24,752 nucleotides of DNA. Source: Nitrososphaerota archaeon. Its GTDB lineage: Archaea > Thermoproteota > Nitrososphaeria > Nitrososphaerales > Nitrosopumilaceae. Positions 8,444 through 14,947 of this stretch are shown here, one piece after another. Made by a program: the position numbers and the translations under genes. The stretch lies in contig JADFLN010000012.1 in NCBI GenBank assembly GCA_022564385.1, positions 1 to 24,752 of the forward strand, read 5' to 3'. Every line of letters starts with the position of its first letter. Positions within the stretch are counted from its first letter, which is position 1. The notes beneath the pieces are model-generated. The model was not told the DNA's origin and made no database searches. It worked only from the letters and a program-made list of their open reading frames with translations.

Positions 8444-8932
8444 AGATGCAAAAAATAGAATTGCTAATGATAAAACTACTGTAATTTCTCCAAGAATAAT
8501 AATTTTTTTTCTTAATTTTTGAATTTGAAGTTCTGACATTTGTTTTGATAGTATTTTTTCTTCAATATCTTTACGAATAACCCTAACATGTACTGCATAT
8601 GTAATTACTAAAGCAATGACAAGTAGTATCTTAACAATTAGAAATATCCCATAACTTGTTGCAATAAGAAGTTCAGGCTTACTTAACAACACATGTGAAC
8701 TATACAATCCAGTTACCATCAAGATGATTAATGATGGAACAGCAATTTTGTTAAATCGTCTTCCAACACGAATCATTATTTGTATTCTTTCTTCAAGGGA
8801 ATTACTCATTGTTTTTAGAAGTGGAGAAAATACAATACCAATGAAAAGTGAGCCACCTACCCATATTGCAGCTGCAACAAGATGAATCCAAGTTAGAATT
8901 GCTTGTTCAAGTACACTCATAGAATATGACAT
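8423..8932 (-). CDS. CopD-like four-helix membrane protein
   Basis: A 169-residue integral membrane protein with four predicted helices (about residues 8-35, 60-82, 88-115 and 143-165). The first holds WIHLVAAAIWVGGSLF, the conserved His-containing segment of the copper-resistance D (CopD) domain family. Members are linked to copper import or to heme-type redox roles in membranes. Copper is a plausible theme because thaumarchaeal electron transfer is copper-rich, but substrate is not visible in the sequence. Either Met1 (8932) or Met5 (8920) may be the start. The 3' end overlaps rtcA by 21 nt; the divergent gene at 9003 is 70 nt away. Confidence 0.72.
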   Translation of the reverse strand: MSYSMSVLEQAILTWIHLVAAAIWVGGSLFIGIVFSPLLKTMSNSLEERIQIMIRVGRRFNKIAVPSLIILMVTGLYSSHVLLSKPELLIATSYGIFLIVKILLVIALVITYAVHVRVIRKDIEEKILSKQMSELQIQKLRKKIIILGEITVVLSLAILFFASLLDAGV

Positions 8933-9002
8933 TTTAAATCAAATATTATGTATTTGGATCTTGACAACCTTTTTTAGTTGTACATAATCTGATACCATTG
9001 AA

Positions 9003-9497
9003 ATGGTATTTCAAAGTAAGATTACAGTTTATGTTGCAGTTGTAGGCCTTTTTGCCATGATGGGGGGATTTTTTTATTATGGCAGTCTCGATAATGTTCC
9101 ACTAGGGAAAGTTGAGATTAAATTAACAAATGTTGAACTAAGAGATATTAGTAGCATAGATAATCAAGCAAGATTTGATGTTACATTTCTTATAAAAAAT
9201 CCAAGTGATAAAACATTCACAATTTCACAGATTGAATATCAACTTTATAATGATGAAATACTATTGGGTTCAGGACTGTATTCTACAACAGATATTACAT
9301 TACCTGGAAGGGCTGCATTTTTTCCAGGTACAGAAATTCCTTTGAAAAACATATTTGTTCTTAACGAGTCAGAAGTTGATTCAAAAATTTATCAAGCTGC
9401 CATTCAAAATAAAATTGATAGTTTTTCGGCGAAAGGAATTATCACTGTTCAATCTTCATGGATTACTGTTGAAAAAGAATTCATAACAGGATTTTAA
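9003..9497 (+). CDS. membrane-anchored LEA14-like (WHy-type) protein
   Basis: A 164-residue protein with one N-terminal transmembrane segment (about residues 8-27) that probably anchors the rest outside the membrane. The body shows the LEA14/WHy-type pattern: alternating beta strands with ARFDVTFLIKNPSDKTFTIS, then a short charged turn and GSGLYS, then a strand with PGRAAFFPGTEI. Such domains occur in stress proteins and in many archaeal exported proteins; a precise function is not known. The pattern recurs in the exported protein at 15044-15496. The gene ends 10 nt from the convergent tRNA-Val. Confidence 0.7.
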   Translation: MVFQSKITVYVAVVGLFAMMGGFFYYGSLDNVPLGKVEIKLTNVELRDISSIDNQARFDVTFLIKNPSDKTFTISQIEYQLYNDEILLGSGLYSTTDITLPGRAAFFPGTEIPLKNIFVLNESEVDSKIYQAAIQNKIDSFSAKGIITVQSSWITVEKEFITGF

Positions 9498-9500
9498 TTT

Positions 9501-9506
9501 AAAAAA
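9501..9506 (-). terminator. oligo-T terminator of tRNA-Val
   Basis: On the minus strand six T's follow one base after the discriminator base of tRNA-Val. Archaeal RNA polymerase terminates readily at such runs. Confidence 0.6.
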
Positions 9507-9507
9507 G

Positions 9508-9581
9508 TGGGCCGAGTGAGATTCGAACTCACGATCACCGCCGTGTCGAGGCGGTATCCTAACCAGCTAGACTACCGGCCC
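9508..9581 (-). tRNA. tRNA-Val(GAC), with C at position 33
   Basis: Read on the minus strand, a 74-nt cloverleaf folds completely. The acceptor GGGCCGG pairs with TCGGCCC, with one G-U pair at 7-66. A 4-bp D stem (with G-U pairs) and loop AGCTGGTTA follow, then anticodon stem CCGCC/GGCGG with loop TCGACAC. The T arm is GTGAG-TTCGAAT-CTCAC, with discriminator A73 and no encoded CCA. In this register positions 34-36 are GAC, giving valine; A35, C36 and A73 fit valine identity. Base 33, almost always U, is C. The stem cannot slide to restore U33. A serine (CGA) reading is excluded by the lack of a long variable arm. It lies divergent from bluB, 52 nt away. Confidence 0.9.
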
Positions 9582-9633
9582 ATTGAAGAACATGACTAGG
9601 CGCTGACATTATTAACGTTTAACAAAAGAAAGG

Positions 9634-10374
9634 ATGAATAAAAAGCAAGAAAGTGTGAAATGGTTGGCAGAGAATTTTACTGAAGATGAAAAAAAAGGAT
9701 TCTATAAGGCAATTTATTCAAGAAGAGATGTAAGATCTCATTTTATCTCAAAAATTATAGAAGATAGTGTTTTATCAAAAATACTACATGCTGCTCATCA
9801 TGCTCCATCAGTAGGATTTTCTCAACCATGGAATTTTATCTTGATAAAAGATATTGAGACAAAAAAGAAAATCAAAGAATCTTTTGATGAAGAAAAAAAT
9901 CGTTCATCAAAATTGGTTGAAGACCCAAAGAGATCAAAATATCTTTCATTCAAGCTGGAAGGAATTTTAGAATCTCCAGTAAATCTTTGTGTAACATATG
10001 ATCCTACAAAATTTGGTCCTTTTATTATTGGAAGATCAAGCATGCCAGAAGCAGGACTATACAGTGTATGTTGTGCAATCCAAAATTTATGGTTATCAGC
10101 AAGAACAGAAGGAATAGGTCTTGGATGGGTAAGTATTCTTTCAAATAAAGTTCTAAAAGAAACTCTAGATTTACCAGAGCATGTTGTTCCTGTTGCATAC
10201 TTGTGTTTAGGATATGTTGATGAATTTGCAGAAAAACCAGATCTTGAAACTAAAGGTTGGTTGCCAAGACTTGAACTAAAAGATGTTGTATATTTTGAAA
10301 AATGGAATGATAAAGAAAATAAAAATTGGGTTGGTATTAAAGAAATGATCAAAGACAATCTTAATTACGCTTAA
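9634..10374 (+). CDS. bluB: 5,6-dimethylbenzimidazole synthase
   Basis: BluB breaks down FMNH2 with O2 to make 5,6-dimethylbenzimidazole, the lower ligand of cobalamin. The 246-residue nitroreductase-fold protein has RRDVR (30-34), HAPSVGFSQPWNF (56-68), YSVCCAIQNLWLSARTEGIG, GWVSI (165-169) and HVVPVAYLCLGYV, the family hallmarks. Asp32 and Ser167, the residues reported as important in Sinorhizobium BluB, fall at the same positions here, which favours BluB over an ordinary nitroreductase. The reaction needs oxygen and flavin, in keeping with an aerobic archaeon that makes its own B12 (cobJ is at 20355-21149). A TATA-like AT-rich stretch near 9609-9622 gives a leaderless ATG at 9634. A run of nine T's follows the stop. 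Confidence 0.93.
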   Translation: MNKKQESVKWLAENFTEDEKKGFYKAIYSRRDVRSHFISKIIEDSVLSKILHAAHHAPSVGFSQPWNFILIKDIETKKKIKESFDEEKNRSSKLVEDPKRSKYLSFKLEGILESPVNLCVTYDPTKFGPFIIGRSSMPEAGLYSVCCAIQNLWLSARTEGIGLGWVSILSNKVLKETLDLPEHVVPVAYLCLGYVDEFAEKPDLETKGWLPRLELKDVVYFEKWNDKENKNWVGIKEMIKDNLNYA

Positions 10375-10383
10375 ATAATTAAG
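10371..10383 (+). promoter_or_regulatory. TATA-like box for tRNA-Arg, overlapping the bluB stop
   Basis: TTAAATAATTAA begins one base before the bluB TAA (10372-10374) and is centred about 24 nt upstream of the tRNA 5' end at 10400, the expected spacing for an archaeal promoter. Confidence 0.5.
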
Positions 10384-10387
10384 AATG

Positions 10388-10396
10388 TTTTTTTTT
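10388..10396 (+). terminator. T9 terminator after bluB
   Basis: Nine consecutive T's lie 14 nt after the bluB stop codon and end just before the tRNA-Arg gene, a typical archaeal U-run terminator. Confidence 0.55.
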
Positions 10397-10399
10397 ACT

Positions 10400-10491
10400 G
10401 GGCTTGTGGCGCAGAGTCATTTGACGCGAAATATGGATAGCGTGGTACTCTCCTAAGGTACAGGTCGAGGGATCGAAGCCCTCCAAGCCCG
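10400..10491 (+). tRNA. tRNA-Arg(CCT) with a ~17-20 nt insertion in the D-loop (probable intron)
   Basis: The acceptor GGGCTTG/CAAGCCC pairs fully, and the anticodon stem GTACT/GGTAC carries loop CTCCTAA with anticodon CCT at 10452-10454 (U33 present). The T arm is GAGGG/CCCTC, and the discriminator is G73. The gene is 92 nt long rather than ~75, and all the excess is in the D arm. D-stem halves GCGC (10409-10412) and GCGT (10440-10443) are normal, and A14-G15 and G18-G19-A-T-A are recognisable. Between G15 and G18, however, lie 20 nt (10415-10434) instead of about 3. This points to a short non-canonical intron. Within the insertion GTC/GAC can pair, and TCAT can pair with ATGG across it. The T-loop is also odd: ATCGAAG, with A54 for T54. 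A decayed tRNA gene is the alternative. Confidence 0.8.
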
Positions 10492-10543
10492 TTAAATTTT
10501 AAAAGTTATTGGAATTTATATACAAAGAAATGTGGTTGGATAT

Positions 10544-11074
10544 ATGAAAATTGTAGTTATTTCTGGTAGTCCAAGAAAAAATGCGCTCACACAAGTTATG
10601 ATGAAATATGTTTATGATTATGCTAAATCAAAAAACCAAGATACAAAATTGATCAATCTTTCAGATGGTCAAATTGAATGCTATAGAGGATATGGTGAAG
10701 AATACAATGAAGCTACAAAGATGGCAGCAAATGACATCACGGATGCAGATGTATGGTTAATAGGAACTCCAATTTATAATTCATTTTTTAGTTCTGCATT
10801 AAAAAATTTATTTGAATATATCAATTATAAAAAAACTGCAGGAAAAGTATCTGGAATGGCAATTTTAGCTTCTGGAAGTATTGGTTTTACCGATGTCCAG
10901 ACGTTAATCACACAACTGTTATCATACTTTAAAGTAGTAGCAAATCCTAAGGCTGTGTTTCTAACTACAGAAGCTATCACAAATAATTCTGTTTCAGACG
11001 TAGATGCACAAAATAGACTAAAAGAGATGGTAGATGAAACTTTAGCTATTGCGTCTAAATTGCGTCAAAATTAG
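10544..11074 (+). CDS. NADPH-dependent FMN reductase-like flavoprotein
   Basis: A 176-residue flavodoxin-fold protein. The N-terminal KIVVISGSPRKNALTQVMM holds the FMN phosphate-binding loop (SGSPRKN), and ADVWLIGTPIYNSFFSSALKNLFEYI is the second flavin-contacting segment, as in NADPH-dependent FMN/azo/chromate reductases. It probably reduces a small molecule or quinone in the cytoplasm; the substrate is unknown. ATG 10544 is preferred to the upstream GTG at 10532: a TATA-like TTTATATAC is centred about 26 nt before the ATG, and the ISGSPR strand then begins at residue 6 as in the family. It follows tRNA-Arg by about 50 nt but appears to have its own promoter. Confidence 0.85.
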   Translation: MKIVVISGSPRKNALTQVMMKYVYDYAKSKNQDTKLINLSDGQIECYRGYGEEYNEATKMAANDITDADVWLIGTPIYNSFFSSALKNLFEYINYKKTAGKVSGMAILASGSIGFTDVQTLITQLLSYFKVVANPKAVFLTTEAITNNSVSDVDAQNRLKEMVDETLAIASKLRQN

Positions 11075-11533
11075 AGTATAGATAACACGAAATTCTAACG
11101 AAAATTAAACAAGATCATTTTTGAGTGTTGGTAATATCGTTAAAATTATCATGGTAGATTCTGAATTTGTATTAATTAGAATCATCTTCATTTTCAAGGG
11201 TTTGAGAAAAGTATACTATCCATAATTGTTACTTTAACAAATCTCCATCAAAGTTGATTATCTACAGAGATGTTCATGTAAATAATAGATTTTTTAATTC
11301 CTATAGAATTGCTAATAAGAATTATTTTCGTTGATAGTCTATTGATTCTAGAAATGAATTTGTGTTAGAAAATATAATAATTAATAACTATTTATAATAA
11401 TACTTAAAAAAAATTATATTTTTAAACATTGTATAATAACATCATATTTAGAATGAAAAATTTATTTTAATTCATTTATGTTCAGGTTTTAAAAGTAAAA
11501 TATTAACATGACATAGAAATAATACTATTAAGT
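11075..11533. other. AT-rich intergenic stretch without a recognisable gene
   Basis: About 460 nt with no convincing coding frame and no GC-rich island of the kind a structured RNA makes in this genome (compare the tRNA genes). The most notable element is an imperfect inverted repeat at 11157-11183: GATTCT with AGAATC, extended inward by AATT/AATT with one bulged base and a six-base loop. A smaller hairpin AATTC-CTATA-GAATT lies at 11296-11310. The 75-nt frame at 11151-11225 is not supported by any family or composition signal. Confidence 0.5.
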
Positions 11534-11647
11534 TTGAAAAAAGACCTAACTGAATTGTGTTCATGTAAATGCCATTATGGTGGTGCTGTAAGTTGTCCTA
11601 GTTGTAAGAACAATCATGACATAGAATGTTGCCATTGTAAAGATTAG
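11534..11647 (+). CDS. Cys-rich 37-residue zinc-binding micro-protein
   Basis: A frame from TTG 11534 to TAG 11645-11647 encodes 37 residues with eight cysteines. They are arranged as CSCKCH (residues 9-14), CPSC (21-24) and CCHC (32-35), with short linkers and the end HCKD. Cysteine density this high in AT-rich noncoding DNA is unlikely by chance, and the CPSC knuckle is typical of small zinc ribbons. There is no in-frame ATG; an AT-rich stretch (AAAATATTA, 11497-11505) lies about 30 nt before the TTG, compatible with the leaderless TTG starts seen elsewhere in the window. The function is unknown. It resembles in style the small zinc-ribbon proteins at 14040-14195 and 14243-14434. Confidence 0.6.
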   Translation: MKKDLTELCSCKCHYGGAVSCPSCKNNHDIECCHCKD

Positions 11648-11649
11648 AA

Positions 11650-11829
11650 CTAATTATTTTCAGTTTTTCTTTTAGAATCTAATATTTTTAGATTAGTTAA
11701 TGCAGTTTTTAATGATTTAATCTGAACAAGAGTTTGCAGATCAGAAAATTCTTAATTTAATCTTTCAATTTTACTATCTTTTAGTTTCACAGACTCTTTT
11801 ATGTCATTTAATGCAAAAGATAATTCATT
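11650..11829 (-). pseudogene. decayed coiled-coil ORF (in-frame stop plus 5' frameshift)
   Basis: On the minus strand a frame ending at TAG 11650-11652 reads as a charged heptad-type helix on both sides of a single TAA (11752-11754). Before it come segments such as LNDIKESVKLKDSKIERLN, and after it EFSDLQTLVQIKS and LKILDSKRKTENN. The composition (K, E, D, L, S; no random bias) is coding-like across the stop. The frame has no start codon: an ATG at 11827-11829 is one base out of register, suggesting a second lesion. It is probably the remnant of a small coiled-coil protein, or a live gene with two sequencing errors. No family was recognised. Confidence 0.45.
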
Positions 11830-11872
11830 TTAAATTTATTTTATTTCAAAAAGATTAACTTGACTAGCGATA

Positions 11873-12130
11873 TTAATAGTGATAATTTTTTTTGCGCCAC
11901 TCAAGTTTTTCTTCAGTGTCAGTATTCACTTGTTCATGTTTATGCAGATAATCTATACTTTTTTGGGACATCCAACATACAAATGTGAGAAACCATGTAA
12001 TAGGAACTGATATCATAAAAATAATATTTGTTATTGATGCATAATCATAAAATATTGGCCAAAGTCCTGTTAGTACTGCTGCAAAAATTCCTGTTATTAC
12101 CGTTGCTAGCTGATTTCTTAAATATCCCAT
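11873..12130 (-). CDS. small two-helix membrane protein, unknown function
   Basis: An 85-residue protein (from ATG 12130) with two hydrophobic helices: about residues 8-30, rich in aromatic residues and including GLWPIFYDY, and about 33-54, SVPITWFLTFVCW. A charged C-terminal tail ends in RKKNYHY. I do not recognise the family; small membrane proteins of this kind are common in thaumarchaeal genomes. GTG 12133 directly precedes the ATG and is less likely: the TATA-like TTATAAATA lies about 24 nt upstream of the ATG, giving a leaderless message. The decayed ORF at 11650-11829 lies downstream on the same strand. Confidence 0.65.
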   Translation of the reverse strand: MGYLRNQLATVITGIFAAVLTGLWPIFYDYASITNIIFMISVPITWFLTFVCWMSQKSIDYLHKHEQVNTDTEEKLEWRKKNYHY

Positions 12131-12213
12131 CACTTATTTTGAAAAATCATTATTTATAACAGTAATGCTAAAAATCTATAAGCAATAAAATTAAAAAGAA
12201 AAAAGAGCCGAAT

Positions 12214-12444
12214 TTATTCGTCTTTTTCAGAGACAGTAGTTGATTTAGGCATATCAGATTGTAAGATTTGGATCTTTTGTAGTAGTTCAGTTCTCAGATC
12301 TCTAGCAACTCTTCTAACAGTTGGTCTTGGAACGCCAAGTTCATCAACAACTTTGGAATAGATATCTTGCTTGTCAGTTACACCTTTGTCAAGATAAGAA
12401 TTAATTGCTTCTTTAATTATCGTGCTTTGGTTTGTACGATTCAA
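12214..12444 (-). CDS. small helix-turn-helix DNA-binding protein
   Basis: A 76-residue protein whose middle (about residues 12-52) reads as a helix-turn-helix: IKEAINSYLDKGV, then DIYSKVVDELGV, a tight turn at PRPTV, and the basic recognition-type helix RRVARDLRTELL. It is likely a transcription regulator or chromatin-associated factor; the target is unknown. Start: the only candidate is TTG 12444 (no ATG in frame), and TATATAAG-type sequence (TTATATAG on the coding strand, 12467-12474) lies about 26 nt upstream, again predicting a leaderless TTG transcript. The next gene on the plus strand starts 242 nt away across an unusually AT-rich gap. Confidence 0.72.
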   Translation of the reverse strand: MNRTNQSTIIKEAINSYLDKGVTDKQDIYSKVVDELGVPRPTVRRVARDLRTELLQKIQILQSDMPKSTTVSEKDE

Positions 12445-12505
12445 CGAATAATAAATTTTATTTGTTCTATATAAGACTATAACTTCTTAAATTTCTAAAA
12501 TATAT

Positions 12506-12527
12506 ATAAAAAATTTAAATTTTTTAT
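12506..12527. repeat. 22-bp perfect AT palindrome with A6/T6 tracts
   Basis: A6-TTTAAA-T6 flanked by AT/AT is self-complementary over 22 bp. It lies in the 242-nt gap between the divergent HTH gene and cyclophilin, about 60 nt upstream of the HTH start. It could be a regulator site, a bent-DNA element or simply AT-rich sequence; it is too far from both starts to be a core TATA box. Confidence 0.4.
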
Positions 12528-12686
12528 TTGTTAAAAAAAATAAAAATTCTAAGTCATCAACGATAAATTTATCAGTGAAAAATGTATTTGAAACTATGAA
12601 TTTTCCAACAAACTTTTAAAGTATCTATAAGAATTTTCAGAGATTTTCTCAAAAGACTCTTATGATAAGATAAATGATAAATTTTA

Positions 12687-13163
<477 letters not shown>

Positions 13164-13165
13164 GT

Positions 13166-14053
13166 ATGAAAGTTTTTGGATTTTTTGTAATTTTATTTAT
13201 AATATTTATAATTCCTGTAGCTGATGCCCAGATGTTAGCTGAAAAAGCTTCTCAGAAATCCATAGAGGTTATTATAAATTCAGCCGGTGAAGTTCATGTC
13301 AAACATGTTGTTATTTCATCAAATGTGCCAAAACAGGTTGAATTGATTGATGGGACAGTCTCAAATCTTGTAGTAACAGATGAACAAGGAAAAGAAAAAC
13401 AAGTCAATATTATTGGAGATAAAAGTGGAGTATTGATTTTACCATCTCAAAGAAATTCCATCATAGAATATGATCTGTATGATGTACTTTCTCAAAAAGA
13501 CAATTTGTGGACATGGAATTTTTTATATCTTGAAACAACTACTTTTATTTTTCCTGAAGAAGTAGATTTGTTATTTGTTAATGAAAGACCTGTTTTCTTA
13601 GGTGAAAAAAATGGATTTTCATGTCATGGATGTCAAATGCTTTTAGAATATTCAATTAATGAACCAAAAAATATTAAACAAGTAAATTGGGAAGATAAAG
13701 AATTTCTTATAGAAGTTAGAACTTTGGCAGAAATAGAAGGTTTTGATTTTAATCACTCTACAAAAAAAATCAGCTTTAAAATAAATGACGATAATCAATT
13801 TGTTACTATTATAATTCCTTTAGAATTGCTATGGGAACCATATGTAGTATTTCTTGATGAAGAAAAAATTGGACAACATAAATTCAATAATAATGGAACT
13901 CATGTTTGGCTTAACATAAGACCTGAAACTTCAGGAGAAATTTCAATTATAGGAACTACAGTAATTCCTGAATTTCCAATAATTGCTCCATTGCTAATAG
14001 GATTTTTGATGATTCTTGTTATGCCACTAATGAAAAAAGTTAATCTCCGCTAG
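13166..14053 (+). CDS. exported protein with C-terminal PEF-type membrane anchor
   Basis: A 295-residue protein with an N-terminal signal peptide (hydrophobic residues 3-18, likely cleavage after ADA near 21) and a single C-terminal hydrophobic helix introduced by IPEFP, then basic residues (MKKVNLR). This tripartite tail resembles the PEF/PEFG-CTERM type sorting or anchoring signals of archaeal surface proteins. The body looks beta-rich, with FSCHGCQML as a possible metal or disulfide CxxC. The function is unknown. ATG 13166 is chosen over an upstream in-frame ATG at 13118, which lies inside cyclophilin and would bury the signal peptide. Only two bases separate it from the cyclophilin stop. 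Its end overlaps the small minus-strand gene at 14040. Confidence 0.75.
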   Translation: MKVFGFFVILFIIFIIPVADAQMLAEKASQKSIEVIINSAGEVHVKHVVISSNVPKQVELIDGTVSNLVVTDEQGKEKQVNIIGDKSGVLILPSQRNSIIEYDLYDVLSQKDNLWTWNFLYLETTTFIFPEEVDLLFVNERPVFLGEKNGFSCHGCQMLLEYSINEPKNIKQVNWEDKEFLIEVRTLAEIEGFDFNHSTKKISFKINDDNQFVTIIIPLELLWEPYVVFLDEEKIGQHKFNNNGTHVWLNIRPETSGEISIIGTTVIPEFPIIAPLLIGFLMILVMPLMKKVNLR

Positions 14054-14195
14054 AACCACACGAACAAAAACCATATTCATCAATTCTAACGTTACAAACT
14101 GGGCATTTTTCACCATAATTTACTTCCCATGGTTCCTTTCCATAAAGCTTGAAATGATCATCAATTTCTAATGGTATGTCCCTTTTCTTTTCCAA
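14040..14195 (-). CDS. small zinc-ribbon protein (51 residues)
   Basis: A minus-strand frame from TTG 14195 to TAA 14040-14042. The first half is acidic with aromatics (DIPLEIDDHFKLYGKEPWEV); the second half is a zinc knuckle pair: CPVC at residues 31-34 and CSC at 44-46, separated by NVRIDEYGF, ending CGSSGD. This is a classic CxxC...CxC ribbon layout. The frame is closed by a TAA 18 nt upstream of the TTG, so TTG 14195 is the only common start, and a TATA-like ACTATACAT lies about 24 nt upstream. It overlaps the 3' end of the exported-protein gene by 14 nt and is divergent from the zinc-ribbon gene at 14243. The function is unknown. Confidence 0.72.
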   Translation of the reverse strand: MEKKRDIPLEIDDHFKLYGKEPWEVNYGEKCPVCNVRIDEYGFCSCGSSGD

Positions 14196-14216
14196 TGATT
14201 TGTATAAGTATTACAA

Positions 14217-14225
14217 CTATACATC
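14217..14225. promoter_or_regulatory. TATA-like element between two divergent zinc-ribbon genes
   Basis: ACTATACAT is centred near 14220, about 24 nt from both TTG 14195 (minus) and ATG 14243 (plus). The two starts are only 48 nt apart, so there is little room for two separate core promoters. Confidence 0.45.
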
Positions 14226-14242
14226 ACTATCGGAAATAAATT

Positions 14243-14434
14243 ATGAAAATTGAATGTGGTTGTCATTGTATAAAGTGTAAAAGTACAGATCTTGAATCAA
14301 ATAGAATCAAAGAAGTTGAAAGAGAAGGATATTTTGATATGCATCACACATGCAACCAGTGTAATACACATTTTGATCATTTAGATGGAGAAACTTTTTC
14401 TAATTGTAAAAAGTGTAATTATTCTGCTAGTTAG
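14243..14434 (+). CDS. small Cys-rich zinc-ribbon protein (63 residues)
   Basis: Eight cysteines in 63 residues: IECGCHCIKC (5, 7, 9, 12), CNQC (37, 40) and CKKC (55, 58), with several histidines between (MHHTC, HFDHLDG). The CxxC pairs are typical of two treble-clef or ribbon zinc sites. It may bind nucleic acid or protein; no specific family was recognised. The ATG at 14243 follows the shared TATA-like element by about 24 nt. The last 8 nt overlap the convergent gene at 14427. Confidence 0.75.
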   Translation: MKIECGCHCIKCKSTDLESNRIKEVEREGYFDMHHTCNQCNTHFDHLDGETFSNCKKCNYSAS

Positions 14435-14912
14435 ATAATAATGGTTCTTGGACAAAATAATGGGTTCGGTTCTCATGAGAATTTTTCATAATTTCTTTGT
14501 GAGATGCCATTTTTGCTAAAGCTTTTGATACATCTAATAGACTTGCAGCCCAACCGAATTCTCTGAGTTGTTGAACAGTTTCAGTAACTGTTTTTGGAGA
14601 ATCAAAAAATCTACTCGTTTCTAAAATTCGTAATTTTGATTTAATTTCATGAGAAGTAATGTATGTTGGTTCATTAAATTCTGGTTCATATACTTCAGCA
14701 TCATCCAAGTTTTCCAAACCATACTGAGCTGGATGTTTGGTTTGAATAGATTCTGGAATAGATCCAGCTTCATACACAATTTTTGCATGATTTTCGGGTA
14801 AATGATGTGATAAATTATCTATAATTTCACCTAGTGTTTGATTATCAACATAGAAATCTCTAGAGTCAACCTCGATCTCGTTTTCTCCAAGTTTAAGTTT
14901 AATTCTAGCCAA
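14427..14912 (-). CDS. conserved-looking protein of unknown function with putative winged-helix C-terminus
   Basis: A 161-residue soluble protein. The N-terminal ~40 residues look like a small beta/alpha unit (IKLKLGENEIEVDSRDFYVD). The C-terminal half (about residues 88-155) has the helix pattern of a winged helix: SHEIKSKLRILETSRFF, then KTVTETVQQLREFGW, SLLDVSKALAKMASHKE, and a wing-like NRTHYFV. I do not recognise the family. It may be a nucleic-acid-binding or regulatory protein. The start is TTG 14912, with a TATA-like AAATAAATTAAAAC about 25 nt upstream. It overlaps the end of the zinc-ribbon gene at 14243-14434 by 8 nt. Confidence 0.7.
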   Translation of the reverse strand: MARIKLKLGENEIEVDSRDFYVDNQTLGEIIDNLSHHLPENHAKIVYEAGSIPESIQTKHPAQYGLENLDDAEVYEPEFNEPTYITSHEIKSKLRILETSRFFDSPKTVTETVQQLREFGWAASLLDVSKALAKMASHKEIMKNSHENRTHYFVQEPLLSN

Positions 14913-14947
14913 TAATGAATAATCATCAAGTTTTAATTTATTTTGTT

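Noticed and set aside
9509..9581. Reading the Val tRNA locus on the plus strand, where the same stem would show anticodon GTC (Asp) with U33
   Set aside because: On the plus strand the T-loop and D-loop signatures are missing (TTCGAAT appears only on the minus strand), so the tRNA is on the minus strand.
9822..10358. 178-codon open frame on the minus strand, antisense to bluB
   Set aside because: The plus strand encodes an unmistakable BluB; the antisense frame is Ser/Phe-rich shadow sequence with no domain signals.
11151..11225. 24-residue hydrophobic peptide frame starting at ATG 11151
   Set aside because: It is short, overlaps a hairpin, and has no TATA at the expected distance and no recognisable motif; not distinguishable from chance.
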